DNA of 42,500 bases. Origin: Zygnema cylindricum (Eukaryota; Streptophyta; Zygnematophyceae; Zygnematales; Zygnemataceae). The position numbers were made by a program, and so were the translations under genes. Of the stretch, positions 12,263 to 22,200 are shown piece by piece (within the stretch, counting starts at the first letter, position 1; each line of letters starts with the position of its first letter). The stretch spans positions 1 through 42,500 of the forward strand of contig JBBHKE010003252.1 in NCBI GenBank assembly GCA_037447655.1, read 5' to 3'. Under the pieces are notes generated by a model, which worked only from the letters and a program-made list of their open reading frames with translations, did no database searches and was not told where the DNA came from.

Positions 12263-13190
12263 TTAGAGAGAGACGGTCTCCGGAGCCACCAACGAAGAAT
12301 TTTGCATCTGCGAGACAATTTCTTGCATGCAATCTAAAATGACATACTCTTGTACTTTTTGCTGCTTTTGGTGCTCTGTCATTTGAAATAAATCTATGGA
12401 GTCAAGCTCATCCTTTACAATAATATTCCTTGCTACAACTACTTTTTGTGTCTCAAACACAAAGACTTTGTAACATTTTGAGTGATCATCATATCCTAAC
12501 AAAATACCCGGTAATCCCTTCGGTTCCATTTTCCATCTATTTGTAGACGTATCCAAGATAAAGCATTGACTACCAAAGACCTTGAAATGGCTAACATCTG
12601 GTTTGCTACCTGTCCAGATCTCGTAAGGAGAAGTTCTACAGATCTTGATCGTATTCTATTCTTAATGTAAACTGCACAATTTAGAGCCTCAGCCCAGAAT
12701 TTCGGATCCACATTTTTATCTGCGAGCGTCGATCTATAGCTCTTTGTGAGAGTTCTATTTAATCTCTTTGACTTCCCATTTTATTCCAGTGAATATGGAA
12801 CAGTCAATAAATGACTTATACCTTCCTTGAGTGAAAAGGTTTCAAATTCCTTCGATATAAATTCACCACCATTGTCCGATCTGAGCTGCAAAATAGGGAA
12901 ATTATGAAGTTTTTCAACCCATGTTTTATATTGTTTGAAGTGACCAATCACATCACTCTTTTCCTTCATGAAGTAAAATTTTGTAAACCTAGAGAAATCA
13001 TCTTTGAAGGTGACTATATATTTCATCCACCTGGCGGATGGAACCTTCGCAGGACCAAAAACATTTGAATGAATTTGTAGTAAAAATTTTGTCGACCGAT
13101 GCTCAGACTCTTAAGCAAATGGCAGTTTGTGGATTTTGCTTAAAGCGCAGCCATCACATGTTTTGACCGGCTGATCAGTGATTGATACAC
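12263..13190 (-). pseudogene. E4 integrase
   Basis: Minus-strand pieces: C-D-G-C-A-L-S-K-I-H-K-L-P-F near 13130-13170, so both Cys of the HHCC site are present, unlike E1-E3. MKYIVTFKDDFSRF and RSDNGGEF (catalytic Asp) follow. The third catalytic residue is lost: the usual G-V-A-E-R reads G-K-S-K-R, and a stop sits just before it (near 12785). DPKFWAEALNCAVYIKNR continues the domain, then a frame change near 12620, then GILLGYDDHSKCYKVFVF in the linker before RT. Confidence 0.87.
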
Positions 13191-13192
13191 CC

Positions 13193-13744
13193 TCAATTTT
13201 TCCAGCAAACGACCATGTTTCTTAAACTATCATAGTTTACATGGCCTAATCTTTTATGCCACAGCTCATCTGAGTGCATTACACTGGAGTACAGAACACC
13301 ATTCTCCTTGGTATAAGCCATATCCATGCGGTACATCTTGCTATTATCTCTAGTACTTGTAACCGCAAATTTTCCATTTTTGCTCACAACCTGCCGACCA
13401 TTTTTCAAATTAACCTCAAAGCCTTTACTCTCTACCAAAGACGTAGAAAACAGATTTTTCTTAAAGTCAGGCACAAATAAGACATTATGAAGAGTCCTTT
13501 CAATTTCTTTTCCTTCTACATCAACTAGCAATGACACATCACCCACAGCACGAGTCTGAACACTCATTCCACAAGCATAATAAATATTTTTCTCTGGCGT
13601 TGTTTTCATATTTTTGAAGATGGCCTTGTTCCAGCACATGTGGGCTGGCGCTCCCGTATCCATTATCCATCCAGGGTCCTTCGCGCACTCCATTGCTGCC
13701 GCCATAGCAAATCGATCCGTTTCGTCCACCTCATAAAACATCAA
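13193..13744 (-). pseudogene. E4 protease and integrase zinc region
   Basis: 183-codon open frame. Protease active site W-I-M-D-T-G-A-P-A-H-M is intact. It continues IYYACGMSVQTRAVGDV and VLFVPDFKKNLFSTSLV, then the pre-integrase LWHKRLGHVNYDSLRNM with both His ligands. A frame change ends it just before the CxxC. Upstream (13745-14377) the gag C-terminus is degenerate; the motif KIWDYKYTGGTMAEY is readable near 14310-14365. Confidence 0.87.
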
Positions 13745-14377
13745 AGTTTTGTCATAGAGAGACGAAGAAGCCGAAAACTCTCCACGTCACAAGAACCTAC
13801 TAGACATGTCCCCGAAACTCCAAGGAAACACTTAGGAACCACCTCGGAAAAGTCCATACCGTTTCCTGTGGAACCTTCTAGAAGCTTCTGCTTTGCACGC
13901 CTGTTACTTTTGATCTACGTATCCAAATCTTTCTCTCTATAGCTCGTTCGAAAGCTCTTTCTCTGTAGATAAAGATCGTCTGGTCGCGTGCTCGATTTAA
14001 CCATTTAACAATAAAGTTATTCCACTTAGCACTTCTGCACTGCGCTTCTCCATTGCGCCACTGCGCTCTCTCCCTTTAATGCACTATCTTCTGAACTAAC
14101 TTAGGATTACTTTCTCAACAGCTTCCTCCTGTAGTAAAATATTGATAGCTAACTGTAAAGTCCAGCTAGCTTTTTCTTTCTGTTTGAGCATATCAGATGC
14201 TCATTTCATACTACGAGGGAGACCCCTTATGAGCAATGCTGCATGTTGAAACTGACGAAACACCCCACATGCACAAGCATGTGCATCTACAAGGATGCGA
14301 AATTTGTTAGAGTATTCAGCCATTGTACCGCCAGTGTACTTATAGTCCCAAATTTTTCCAGCCAATAGAAGTTCTTC

Positions 14378-14716
14378 CTAGACATTAGCTTTTTCATAAT
14401 CATTTTTAAAAGATTTCCAGATATCAATTGTTTTTTTCATTTTTATCCGAGACAAAGCTAAGTCCTCAGATATACTATATTTCAGAATAGAACGAGCCTG
14501 CGTATTTTTCTTAGACCATGACGGATCAGATTCATCCAGCGAACCATCGAATATATCCAAAAGATTGACATTCTCAAAATGTGTCTCCACCACATCCGCC
14601 CAGTAAACATACTTTTCATCGGAAAAGATAGGAATTCTTGATGACAGGCCCATAACCTGCTGTTCTACGACCACCGGTGCAGATGGAGAAGCAGCAGTAG
14701 TAGTAGAAGTAGACAT
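14378..14716 (-). pseudogene. E4 gag, N-terminal part
   Basis: Open frame of 112 codons. ATG at 14716 is inside the LTR: the first 19 codons plus two bases are LTR-encoded, the same extent as in E2. It crosses the primer-binding site as V-M-G and continues L-S-S-R-I-P-I-F. Gag features: KYVYWADVVETHF, FDGSLDESD, SISEDLALSRIKMKKTIDIW. A stop at 14378 breaks it, and gag-like sequence continues in the same direction to about 14100. Confidence 0.85.
14643..14657 (-). promoter_or_regulatory. E4 primer-binding site
   Basis: The minus strand reads GGTTATGGGCC directly after the LTR end GCA. These 11 bases match the E1 site and the initiator tRNA-Met anticodon arm. The four that follow (TGTC) do not match. 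Confidence 0.7.
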
Positions 14717-15043
14717 GATACACTCTTAGAAGCTATCAAGAATTCTACCAAACAGTTGTTTTCAAGTGCTCACCAAATCTTATACAAGCATCCAAACTAC
14801 ACAAAACTCTATCAAAGTATACAGCACTATAAACAATGACAAATCCCAAAGTTTTAGTATAATTGACCTGACAACAATCAAGATATAATACTCAAAAGTT
14901 TCCCGAAAACTGTTTGAAGTTTTACTACTTGGAAGTCTGTATACATAATGAGTTCTGAGTCCTAAGTCTTATACTTTTGTTGTACCGACGATACCATTGT
15001 ACCTAAGAGGTACGTCAAACCACCAAGCAAACGTAAATCTGTC

Positions 15044-15080
15044 AAGCTACCACTGAGCTACCACTAAGCTACCACTGAGC
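15044..15080. repeat. 12-bp tandem repeat in E4 LTR
   Basis: About three copies of AAGCTACCACTG with G/A variation (AAGCTACCACTG, AGCTACCACTA, AGCTACCACTGAGC). Confidence 0.9.
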
Positions 15081-15094
15081 AACTAGAATCGTAT

Positions 15095-15282
15095 ATATCG
15101 CAGTTGCCTTGTACTGTACATAATCACATTAAAAATATCGGACGTTGCGTTGTCCGTACGGACCATATCAAACGTGATCGCAGTTGCGTTGCCTTAACTT
15201 CGTCGCTCCCGCTTTGTTTTGACTGTGTCGCAGCTGCGTTGCTGCATTGCGGTTGCGTTATTGCATCGCAACTGCGTTGTCT
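15095..15282. repeat. Dispersed CGCAGTTGCGTTG motif cluster in E4 LTR
   Basis: Six related words at short intervals: TCGCAGTTGCCTTG, GACGTTGCGTTG, TCGCAGTTGCGTTG, TCGCAGCTGCGTTG, TTGCGGTTGCGTTA, TCGCAACTGCGTTG. A degenerate short-repeat array in the LTR. A transcriptional role is possible but untested. Confidence 0.75.
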
Positions 15283-15442
15283 CCCCTCAATGTGTGACAC
15301 GTATATGTGGATAAAAGTGCTAATCTTGTAATGTGCTTTAAGTGACGACGCTGTGCTTAAAGTGACCACGCGTGTCCTTTGAGATTTGTCTTTCTGTTCG
15401 TCACACTAATTTACTGAGACTTAAAGCTTTCCAAAATCAACA

Positions 15443-15600
15443 ATTTTTGATGTGTATCACATATCCTATTTTAGATTTTCTTCAAGCATGTCTCCATAAC
15501 TAGCATCACTCCTTTTCTTCGCTTCCACCGACAAAAAGCTTCAAGTTTCTAGTACATGCAAGATATCTCAAACCTGATATCTCAAAACACATGCTCACAT
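15443..15600 (-). pseudogene. E5 copia RNase H relic
   Basis: Minus-strand fragments read LRYLACTRNLKLFVGGSEEK, then SDASYGDMLE, then R-K-S-K-I-G-Y-V-I-H-I-K-N in a shifted frame. They line up with E2 RNase H (TWSDASYGDMPSRRSTIGFILKIG). It stops exactly at the E4 LTR start. Nothing recognisable as RT is seen to its right, so this is a short remnant into which E4 inserted. Confidence 0.8.
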
Positions 15601-18600
15601 AGTCGACGTTTGAACATGCAAGGAAAAACTTGCGTTGTTTTTTTTTTCTCGTCTTTATTTCTAAGAATTAGGGTATGCCTCTATGTGCCCAACTAAGGGT
15701 ATTTTTTTGTCGTTTTCCACTAAAACTTAGAGCCATATGGCTTAAGTTAGAACCGAACAAAAAAATAAAAAATAGAGGAACATTTTGCGTCATCGTTAAA
15801 CTTAAAAGGTACTATATATTGTCTTATGTTTTCGACCTACGACCACATCAAGAAACGTCATTTTCATATTTTATTTTAAAATACATCGGCGATGAATTTT
15901 TAAACGATTTCAAGCGAAGAAGAGAAGTACAAGATCCGCTATGTTTTTTTCCGTTTGCATTCTATACGATGAGGAAAAGTACCCAATTTGTTTCATTTTA
16001 TTCGTATGTCCCTAGTACGATTTTTTTTTTACGGGGGTCTCAAGATTCCGATGTCATTTCACGTCGATCTGACTAGGGATGCAAAGGCAAAGCGCATCTT
16101 CTCCAACCATAAAATGACACATGCTGGAAGGCTGTGCGTCTACAATGTCACGAAAAGACATGCGACGTCACAAGCAATTGCAAAAAAGAACGTGAGTGTT
16201 AAAAATTGATTAAGTGCTTACAGAGATGCTCACAGATGACAAATCAAATCTCACTGCGGAAGCTTAACTAAACATATTCTTACACATAAAATACTCACAG
16301 CTGACAAGAAATCATGTAGGCCAAATATCAATGTATTAAGCCGAAGCTTTCTCAATAACAATCTCTCTCCATCTCTACTCCTTGCTCACTTTGACATACA
16401 TCTTAAGTTTTATTCTGCCCCCTTCCTTAGTTCTTTACTCTATACACTTTAATGTATCTCTCTCGAACACATGATGCATCTCACGAGACTGCATACTAAA
16501 CTGATAGTAACACACACTAATATACCTTCTTAACAATGACAATTAACAACCACTTACTCCACTAACTGAAAACAGACGAGGGCGCCAAAGTCCACAGGCG
16601 GACATGCTCCTAACAAGACATTCAAGCGCCGAAACAAAGTGACATGCGTACTAAAACGCACTAGACACGTACAACGCACTAAATATCATAGTCACCATTT
16701 AAGACAATACAAAACAGATAAAACCAAACAAAACCATCATACATTAATAATCTATGTACCGGCTGGTATTGAACCGCCGTACATTGAGCGAACCAAAGGT
16801 ACTCTGATGCAAATTGTGAAACCATACTCAAAATTGAATCGCGCCACGCAAACCAAAATGTCAATAAATCCACGGACGACCGATTCTCCACATCGAGCAA
16901 AAACATGATTCCGGCTGATCCGCCCATTCTTCCAATAATCCTAACAGATTCATCACAAATCGTAAACTTGACAGCCGTCACAGGCATTGTCGACGCATAC
17001 AATCGTCACACCTTGAAGTTACAATTGTTTGTTAGCGTCTACAGGTGTCGCAAGATATTGGTGACGTCTACATCTGTCACATATTTGAAGTAATGAAGGC
17101 GCAAGTAATGTTTGACATAGGAACACTTTGAAAAGTACACTGTAAAATCAGCGCTAAAATCCAAAGTAACGTTTCAAAGTTTCGGTTACATGGGCACACG
17201 CCCTAAGTTACAAGTACATGGAGACATACCCTTATATCTGAGTGCACTTTAGCGTGTCTACGCCACTCATTTTCGAGTGTCGACATATTGTTCTGACACT
17301 TTTTTTGTACTCCAAAATGTCGAACACTTTGGTACGGACTGACACAGTTGACGCTAATTAAACCATAACTACATCAATGTAAAGGAAAAACATTTATTAT
17401 TAATTACATTTTAAATTGAAAGATCACAATTAAGGGCGCCTAATTAGTGTTGTTCACATTACTGTACTGTAGTAGCGAATTCACGGATTCACGGTGTACC
17501 GTCAAACAGGGACCAATGAAAGCTCGGGAAAAAAGAAGGCAACGTGGAATATTTTAAGTGGTGTCCGTACGATCGGAAAGTACAGTACCTTAACCATCCC
17601 CGACTTGTCATGTCAACAGTTTCTCCTGTCGCTTAAATATATCGAAGAATCGGCGTCGTTGTTTTTTAACAAGAGAAAAACCGTTCAAAAACGATAAGCA
17701 GCACCCATCTAAATGACGGGAGAAGAAACGTCTACGGGGTTGTGTGCACACCCCGAAGATTCGTTTCGACTGGTTGACCCGTCGTTGACCGGTCAAAGGT
17801 GCCGAGGAGCCGCCTCTGACACTTTTCTCAAACCCGTCACCCGAAGTCACGCGTCAGGGCTGATCTGACATATAGAACAAGTGTCAACTACTAGATGTCA
17901 CACCAAATATTGTCGACGGTTAAGGAGAATTTTTTGTCCCCACGTGAAATGTCGTTTTGGTAGTCAGCCTGTGCAGATGTAGCACTGTACAAGGGTTCAG
18001 TGCCACTTGGCTTTTTGTCTTTTTGTCGATCTCCTTTGTAAAACACGTGTAGCTGTTTGTTTGTATGTGGTAAAAACCCTAAAAAATGAAACTTGCCAGC
18101 GCGGTAATTGAGAGACCGAATCTGGTAACACGAAAAACGTTGTCGTTTACTTCCGAACAGAATTAGGATTGACTTGACTAGAAAACTCGTATGGACCGTC
18201 TTTTACGGGCAAAAAAAACAAATTTTGCCATACACTTTCACCCAGACTTTTCCTCCCTTTTCAAACCCTAAATGTCATCGCAGCTACAGTAATTTACTGT
18301 ACAAACCTAAGGGCAATCCAAAAAAAGTACAATTCCTGAGCCGAATGAGACTTATCATTGGTTCGCGCTCTTAACCTTTCCCGTGTACGCTTTTAGAACT
18401 GCTATTGTACCTTTTGTTCCTTTTGTACCTTTTGTTAGGAAGGAGTTTAGGTATTTCCGATAGATTATATAATTACAGTACGATTCTCGAGCGTGGCATT
18501 TTTCTTTGGATCAAGCTGGAAATTGAGTGTCAAAAAATACAATTTTCGTACAATTTGTCGTACAATCCCAGATCCTCCTTGAAACCCTAATGCAATCTCC

Positions 18601-19239
18601 CATCGGATCCAGGTGGCGCAATCTCCTTTACAGGAAGCTGCCACGTCAGATCTCAGACAGGGATGACGTAAGCAGAAAACAATCGGATACAAAAAAAATC
18701 TAGGCCGGTTTCACACGTTCTAAGAACAATACTGTACTTTCTGCTATTTGTACTTTTTGCTACCAATGTACGGATTTTTGGATGACAATAAATGACATGT
18801 CCAGAAACAGTGATTTTGTCTTTTGTGGTCAAATGTGCACACACATGATTTAAGTTTTATGGTTTCGGATGTATGTCTACTGTTATGTTGGGGTTTATAA
18901 TACATAGTTAATTAATTAGTACATATATTATAGTACGATTTTGTAATTTTGTGGCGCATTAAAGCTCAAAATTGAAATAGTATGGATACTGCATACAGTT
19001 CCTCTATACGACCTAAGATTTAAATTTTGTCTTGTACGGCATATCACGACAAAATCTCAACCGTTCACTTCACCTTTTTTGCCTGTTTCAAAACGACAAA
19101 TGGCATAAACGCGGCAAAATACAATATGTACACGACTGCCCGTACACTGAAGTCAAAATATGTACGGTCTTCAGACAACTTCAATAAAAACAAACGTCAA
19201 AAGCATAGTTGTTCAAATCGCGCGATTTTTTCCTTTTTT
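15601..19239. other. Intergenic stretch, no supported gene
   Basis: AT-rich DNA with only short open frames that show no recognisable domain. GTAC-containing words are frequent. Three AAACCCTAA-like telobox motifs lie at 18074-18082, 18263-18272 and 18582-18590. The longest frames (15675-16076 plus, 16679-17002 minus) have no family features I recognise and were not called. Confidence 0.6.
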
Positions 19240-19930
19240 GCGATTGAAACGTATAATTCGTGACTTTTGGAAAAATCGTAAAAAAACGTGTACTGTAAAC
19301 TGAAACTGAAAATTTTCGGAAACCTGTAAACTAATTACTGTAACTGCACATTTTTTTACGGATATGTACGGAATAAAACGGGAAATATGCGTCGTACTTA
19401 TTGGTACTTTCTGTTCAAAAACAGTCGCTACACCGCGAATCGTAATTAGAGTAAATTACTCTAATTCGGTCGCTCGAAATTTCGACTCTATCACATCAAA
19501 TAGAGTAATCGATTCTAATTTTTTCATTATTATAATTCGTGACTTTTGAATAAATCGGAAAAAAACGCGATGTACTTTCTGTCCGGTAAACTGAACGGAT
19601 AATTTACGGAAACTGTACGGTATGTACAGTAATTGTACGGTTTTGTACCCAAAAAGTACGGAAATTGACTTAAAGATTTGTTGCATTTCGTAGTACTTTC
19701 TGTCCGGTAAACTGAACAGAAATCTAACGGGAAACGTACGGAATTGTACCAACATTGTACGGACTATGACGAAAAAAAACGGGAACTGTACGGAAAATGT
19801 ACAAACTGCGGGATATGTAAAATTTATTTTTGTTTACATGTACGGAATTGTACGGAAGAAAATTCATTAACGATTTTAACGATTTTTTCAAAAGGTTCAA
19901 TGCGTTTGTTACGTATAATTCGTCGCGATT
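19240..19930. repeat. GTACGG-rich degenerate repeat zone
   Basis: Recurring modules: ATAATTCGTGACTTTTG at about 19250 and 19532, with a related ATAATTCGT near 19915. GTACTTTCTGTCCGGTAAAC occurs at about 19571 and 19692, spaced 121 bp. Many TGTACGGAA words fill the gaps. It looks like decayed tandem or nested copies of one non-coding repeat. No coding potential was recognised. Confidence 0.75.
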
Positions 19931-20784
19931 AGATCGTTCGCACGAAACGCCGTGAACAACTATGCCCTTAACACAACTTGCGCCTACCAAAGGCCTACCA
20001 TATAACGCCTACTTTTGAACTATGGCTTTAACCGAATAATGAAGAACTCAGAGGTGCCACGTTCACGCTTTCTTCGTACGGCGAAACATATTCTTTTCTC
20101 GGTCCAGCAATCTTTCTTTGAAGAAAACGACAAAAATAAAACCCTAACCTAGGCGCAAAGGAACATAACCTAGCCGTATAAAGTTATAATTCCGATTTCA
20201 AACGATTTTTTGAAAAGGAACCGTATTTTATTTTCACACGCAACCGTATGGGTAAACAACTAAACATAGTGACGCAGATAACACCCACCCCAAAACGACT
20301 CCCCGGAAACGATGCCGCATTGACTACCGTACAGTACTTAAGGTTAAAATGAAAAAAATGGAAGAAAAAAATGGAAAAAAAAAAGAAAAGGAAAGTGAAA
20401 CGGGCCAAACGGGCAGTCAAAATTTCTTCCGCGCGAAAAAATCTCTCAATCTCATCAGTAACTTTAATCGGTTGGATTGATTGTACGAATTTTTCATCGG
20501 ACGGTTCAAATTTCAAAAATACCACAAAGACAGAAACCTTTTCTATGGAAAAATATAAAAACCTTTCTGGTTTTCTCCTATCGCATCAAGTGAAGCCAAA
20601 AAAAAAAAAAAAAAAAAATTAGAGCCAATGAAAAATCACTGAAACAGACAAATATGAAATGGATAGAAATCCAAAGCTACGATTTTACCGTTCGCACGGT
20701 AAACATGTACGGAAATCTTTATTTTGACCAGCTCATACGTCATAACCGACCGGAACAAAACGACAAACCGACAGCGTCACTTTT

Positions 20785-20790
20785 TATAAA
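20785..20790 (+). promoter_or_regulatory. Possible TATA box of the unknown host gene
   Basis: TATAAA in the context TTTTTATAAACAG, 144 nt before the proposed ATG at 20934. Position and context fit a plant core promoter. Not proven. Confidence 0.4.
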
Positions 20791-20933
20791 CAGTCAACCT
20801 CCCTCCATTGTACCAAGTGTCAACGTCCATCATTTGATTATTCCCCGCTTCCCTTCCCTTCCCCCGCTCCCCTTCCCTTTTCTCTTTCCCTCTCTCTCTC
20901 ACTCTCCCTTTTCGCGTCCGTACGATTTCCGCC

Positions 20934-22200
20934 ATGGCTTCCCTCAACACGTGCCAAGAAGACACGCGTCTCCTCTACGCTATCTTCGTTTTTCGAAGCA
21001 CAAAATCTCCAGGTATTTCCTCCTACCTCATGCCACGTGTCATCTCTCTATTTATTTCTCCATTTCCTTTATGTTCTCTGCCGGATTAATCTTCTCCTTA
21101 TCCCTCCCTCTCCCTCTACCCCTTCAACAACCTCTCCCCACCCTCTGCCCATCTCTGCCCATATTTATAACCTTCTCTCTCTTTTCCTCTCTCTATCTTC
21201 CCACCACTCTCTTTCCCTCTCTCCCCTTCTCTCTCCCCCCTTCTCTCTCCCTCTTCCTATCTCTCCTCTCTCTTCCCTGTCCCCCCCTCTCTCTTGCAGC
21301 CCATCTGAAGAGTCTGCACCTTGTTCAGGAAGACGGCCAGATTCGTCTTCATTCGGTCGAATTTCTTGCGACGATCGACTACTGCGTTCCCATAGTGACG
21401 TCACTCCCACGAAGTTTCTCGGAAGCTTCGGACGCCTATGAGTTTGTCGGCGCTCTCTGTGAGCTGTACGGAGGAGAGCATTGGAATCTGGAGTTCAGTT
21501 TCCGGGAAGGAGCGCCGATTTTGTCCATGCTGCCGCCACTTTTGTCCGTAGTGCAGTACGGACATGGAAACCTTTTTCTCTTTCATTGGATGAAACTATT
21601 ATTGCTGTCAGTGTTATGTCAACGTGGGAATCGGATTTGAAGGGAGTGTTATCTTGTGGTTCATCTCCCTCTTCTTCCTCTCCCTCTCTCTCACTCTATC
21701 TTTCCCTCTCCAACGCCCACTCCCTCTCCCTCTTCCTCTCCCTCGTCCTCTTCACTCTTCCTATCCATCTCACTCTCCCTTTCCCTCTCCCTTTCCCTCT
21801 CCCTCTCCCCCACCCTCTTGGACTCTCACTCTGGTCTTCATCAGTGACCCAGCACTTTGCCCGGGGCAAATCTATCTTAGCTATGGATCTTGCCCATGTG
21901 GAGGCTCTTCTCCTCACACGTGTGGGAGAGCTGGATTCCGTACAGCTCTCTGGAGGGCAGTCGAGTTTCCGCCAGCTGGCGTCTTCTGCTGAGGCGAGGC
22001 CGGGATCGCAGCCCTTGATTGGCCCACACAATGACACGTGGCAGGTTCTCAATGGTGGAGAAGTTTTGCCAGCTGGCGTACAGATATGGGACAACGATTT
22101 TATTAATTGCTGGAGTACGGCGGATTCGTCTTTTGCAGTGTGACAGCTGCCGGTGCGAGAGAGGAAGGAGGAGGATTGGAGTGGAGGGGAGTGTTTCTTA
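20934..22200 (+). CDS. Probable spliced host gene, function unknown
   Basis: Not recognised. Proposed exon 1 is 20934-21012: ATG in the good context GCCATGG, MASLNTCQEDTRLLYAIFVF and six more codons, then donor AG|GTATTT. A 287-bp pyrimidine-rich intron ends CTCTTGCAG. Exon 2 begins at 21300 in matching phase (H-L-K-S-L-H-L-V-Q-E-D-G-Q-I-R-L) and stays open to about 21635 (FVGALCELYGGEHWNLEF). A second pyrimidine-rich stretch (21660-21838) ends TCATCAG. A third open part reads DLAHVEALLLTRVGELDSVQ to about 22143. The frame between exon 2 and the third part is uncertain because two frames compete after 21540. GC content and CpG are higher than around it. There are no signal peptide or membrane features I trust. 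Confidence 0.45.
21083..21299 (+). repeat. Pyrimidine-rich intron tract (CCCTCT-type)
   Basis: Almost pure C/T sequence built from CTCCCT and CTCTCT words, ending at the splice acceptor TTGCAG. It generates long spurious Ser/Leu/Pro frames. A similar tract fills 21660-21838. Confidence 0.85.

Larger units (their letters stand above)
14658..15442 (-). repeat. E4 5' LTR (785 bp)
   Basis: On the minus strand it begins TGTTGATTTTGGAAAGC at 15442 and ends AGAACAGCA at 14658, followed by the primer-binding site. The start resembles the E2 LTR start (TGTTGTTTTGAAAGCTTTA). The conserved block TTAGTGTGA lies at 15409-15401. It contains two internal repeat clusters, listed separately. To the right it abuts an RNase H relic, so E4 appears inserted there. 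The expected target duplication on this side is ATTTT (15443-15447, plus). Confidence 0.82.

Noticed and set aside
16745-16790. Possible tRNA-derived SINE (B-box-like GGTTCAATACC on the minus strand).
   Set aside because: No paired T-stem, no A box at proper distance and no poly-A or target duplication.
20654-21640. 328-codon open frame across the unknown gene.
   Set aside because: It reads through a pyrimidine-tract intron with GT-AG borders, and its start lies upstream of the better ATG at 20934.
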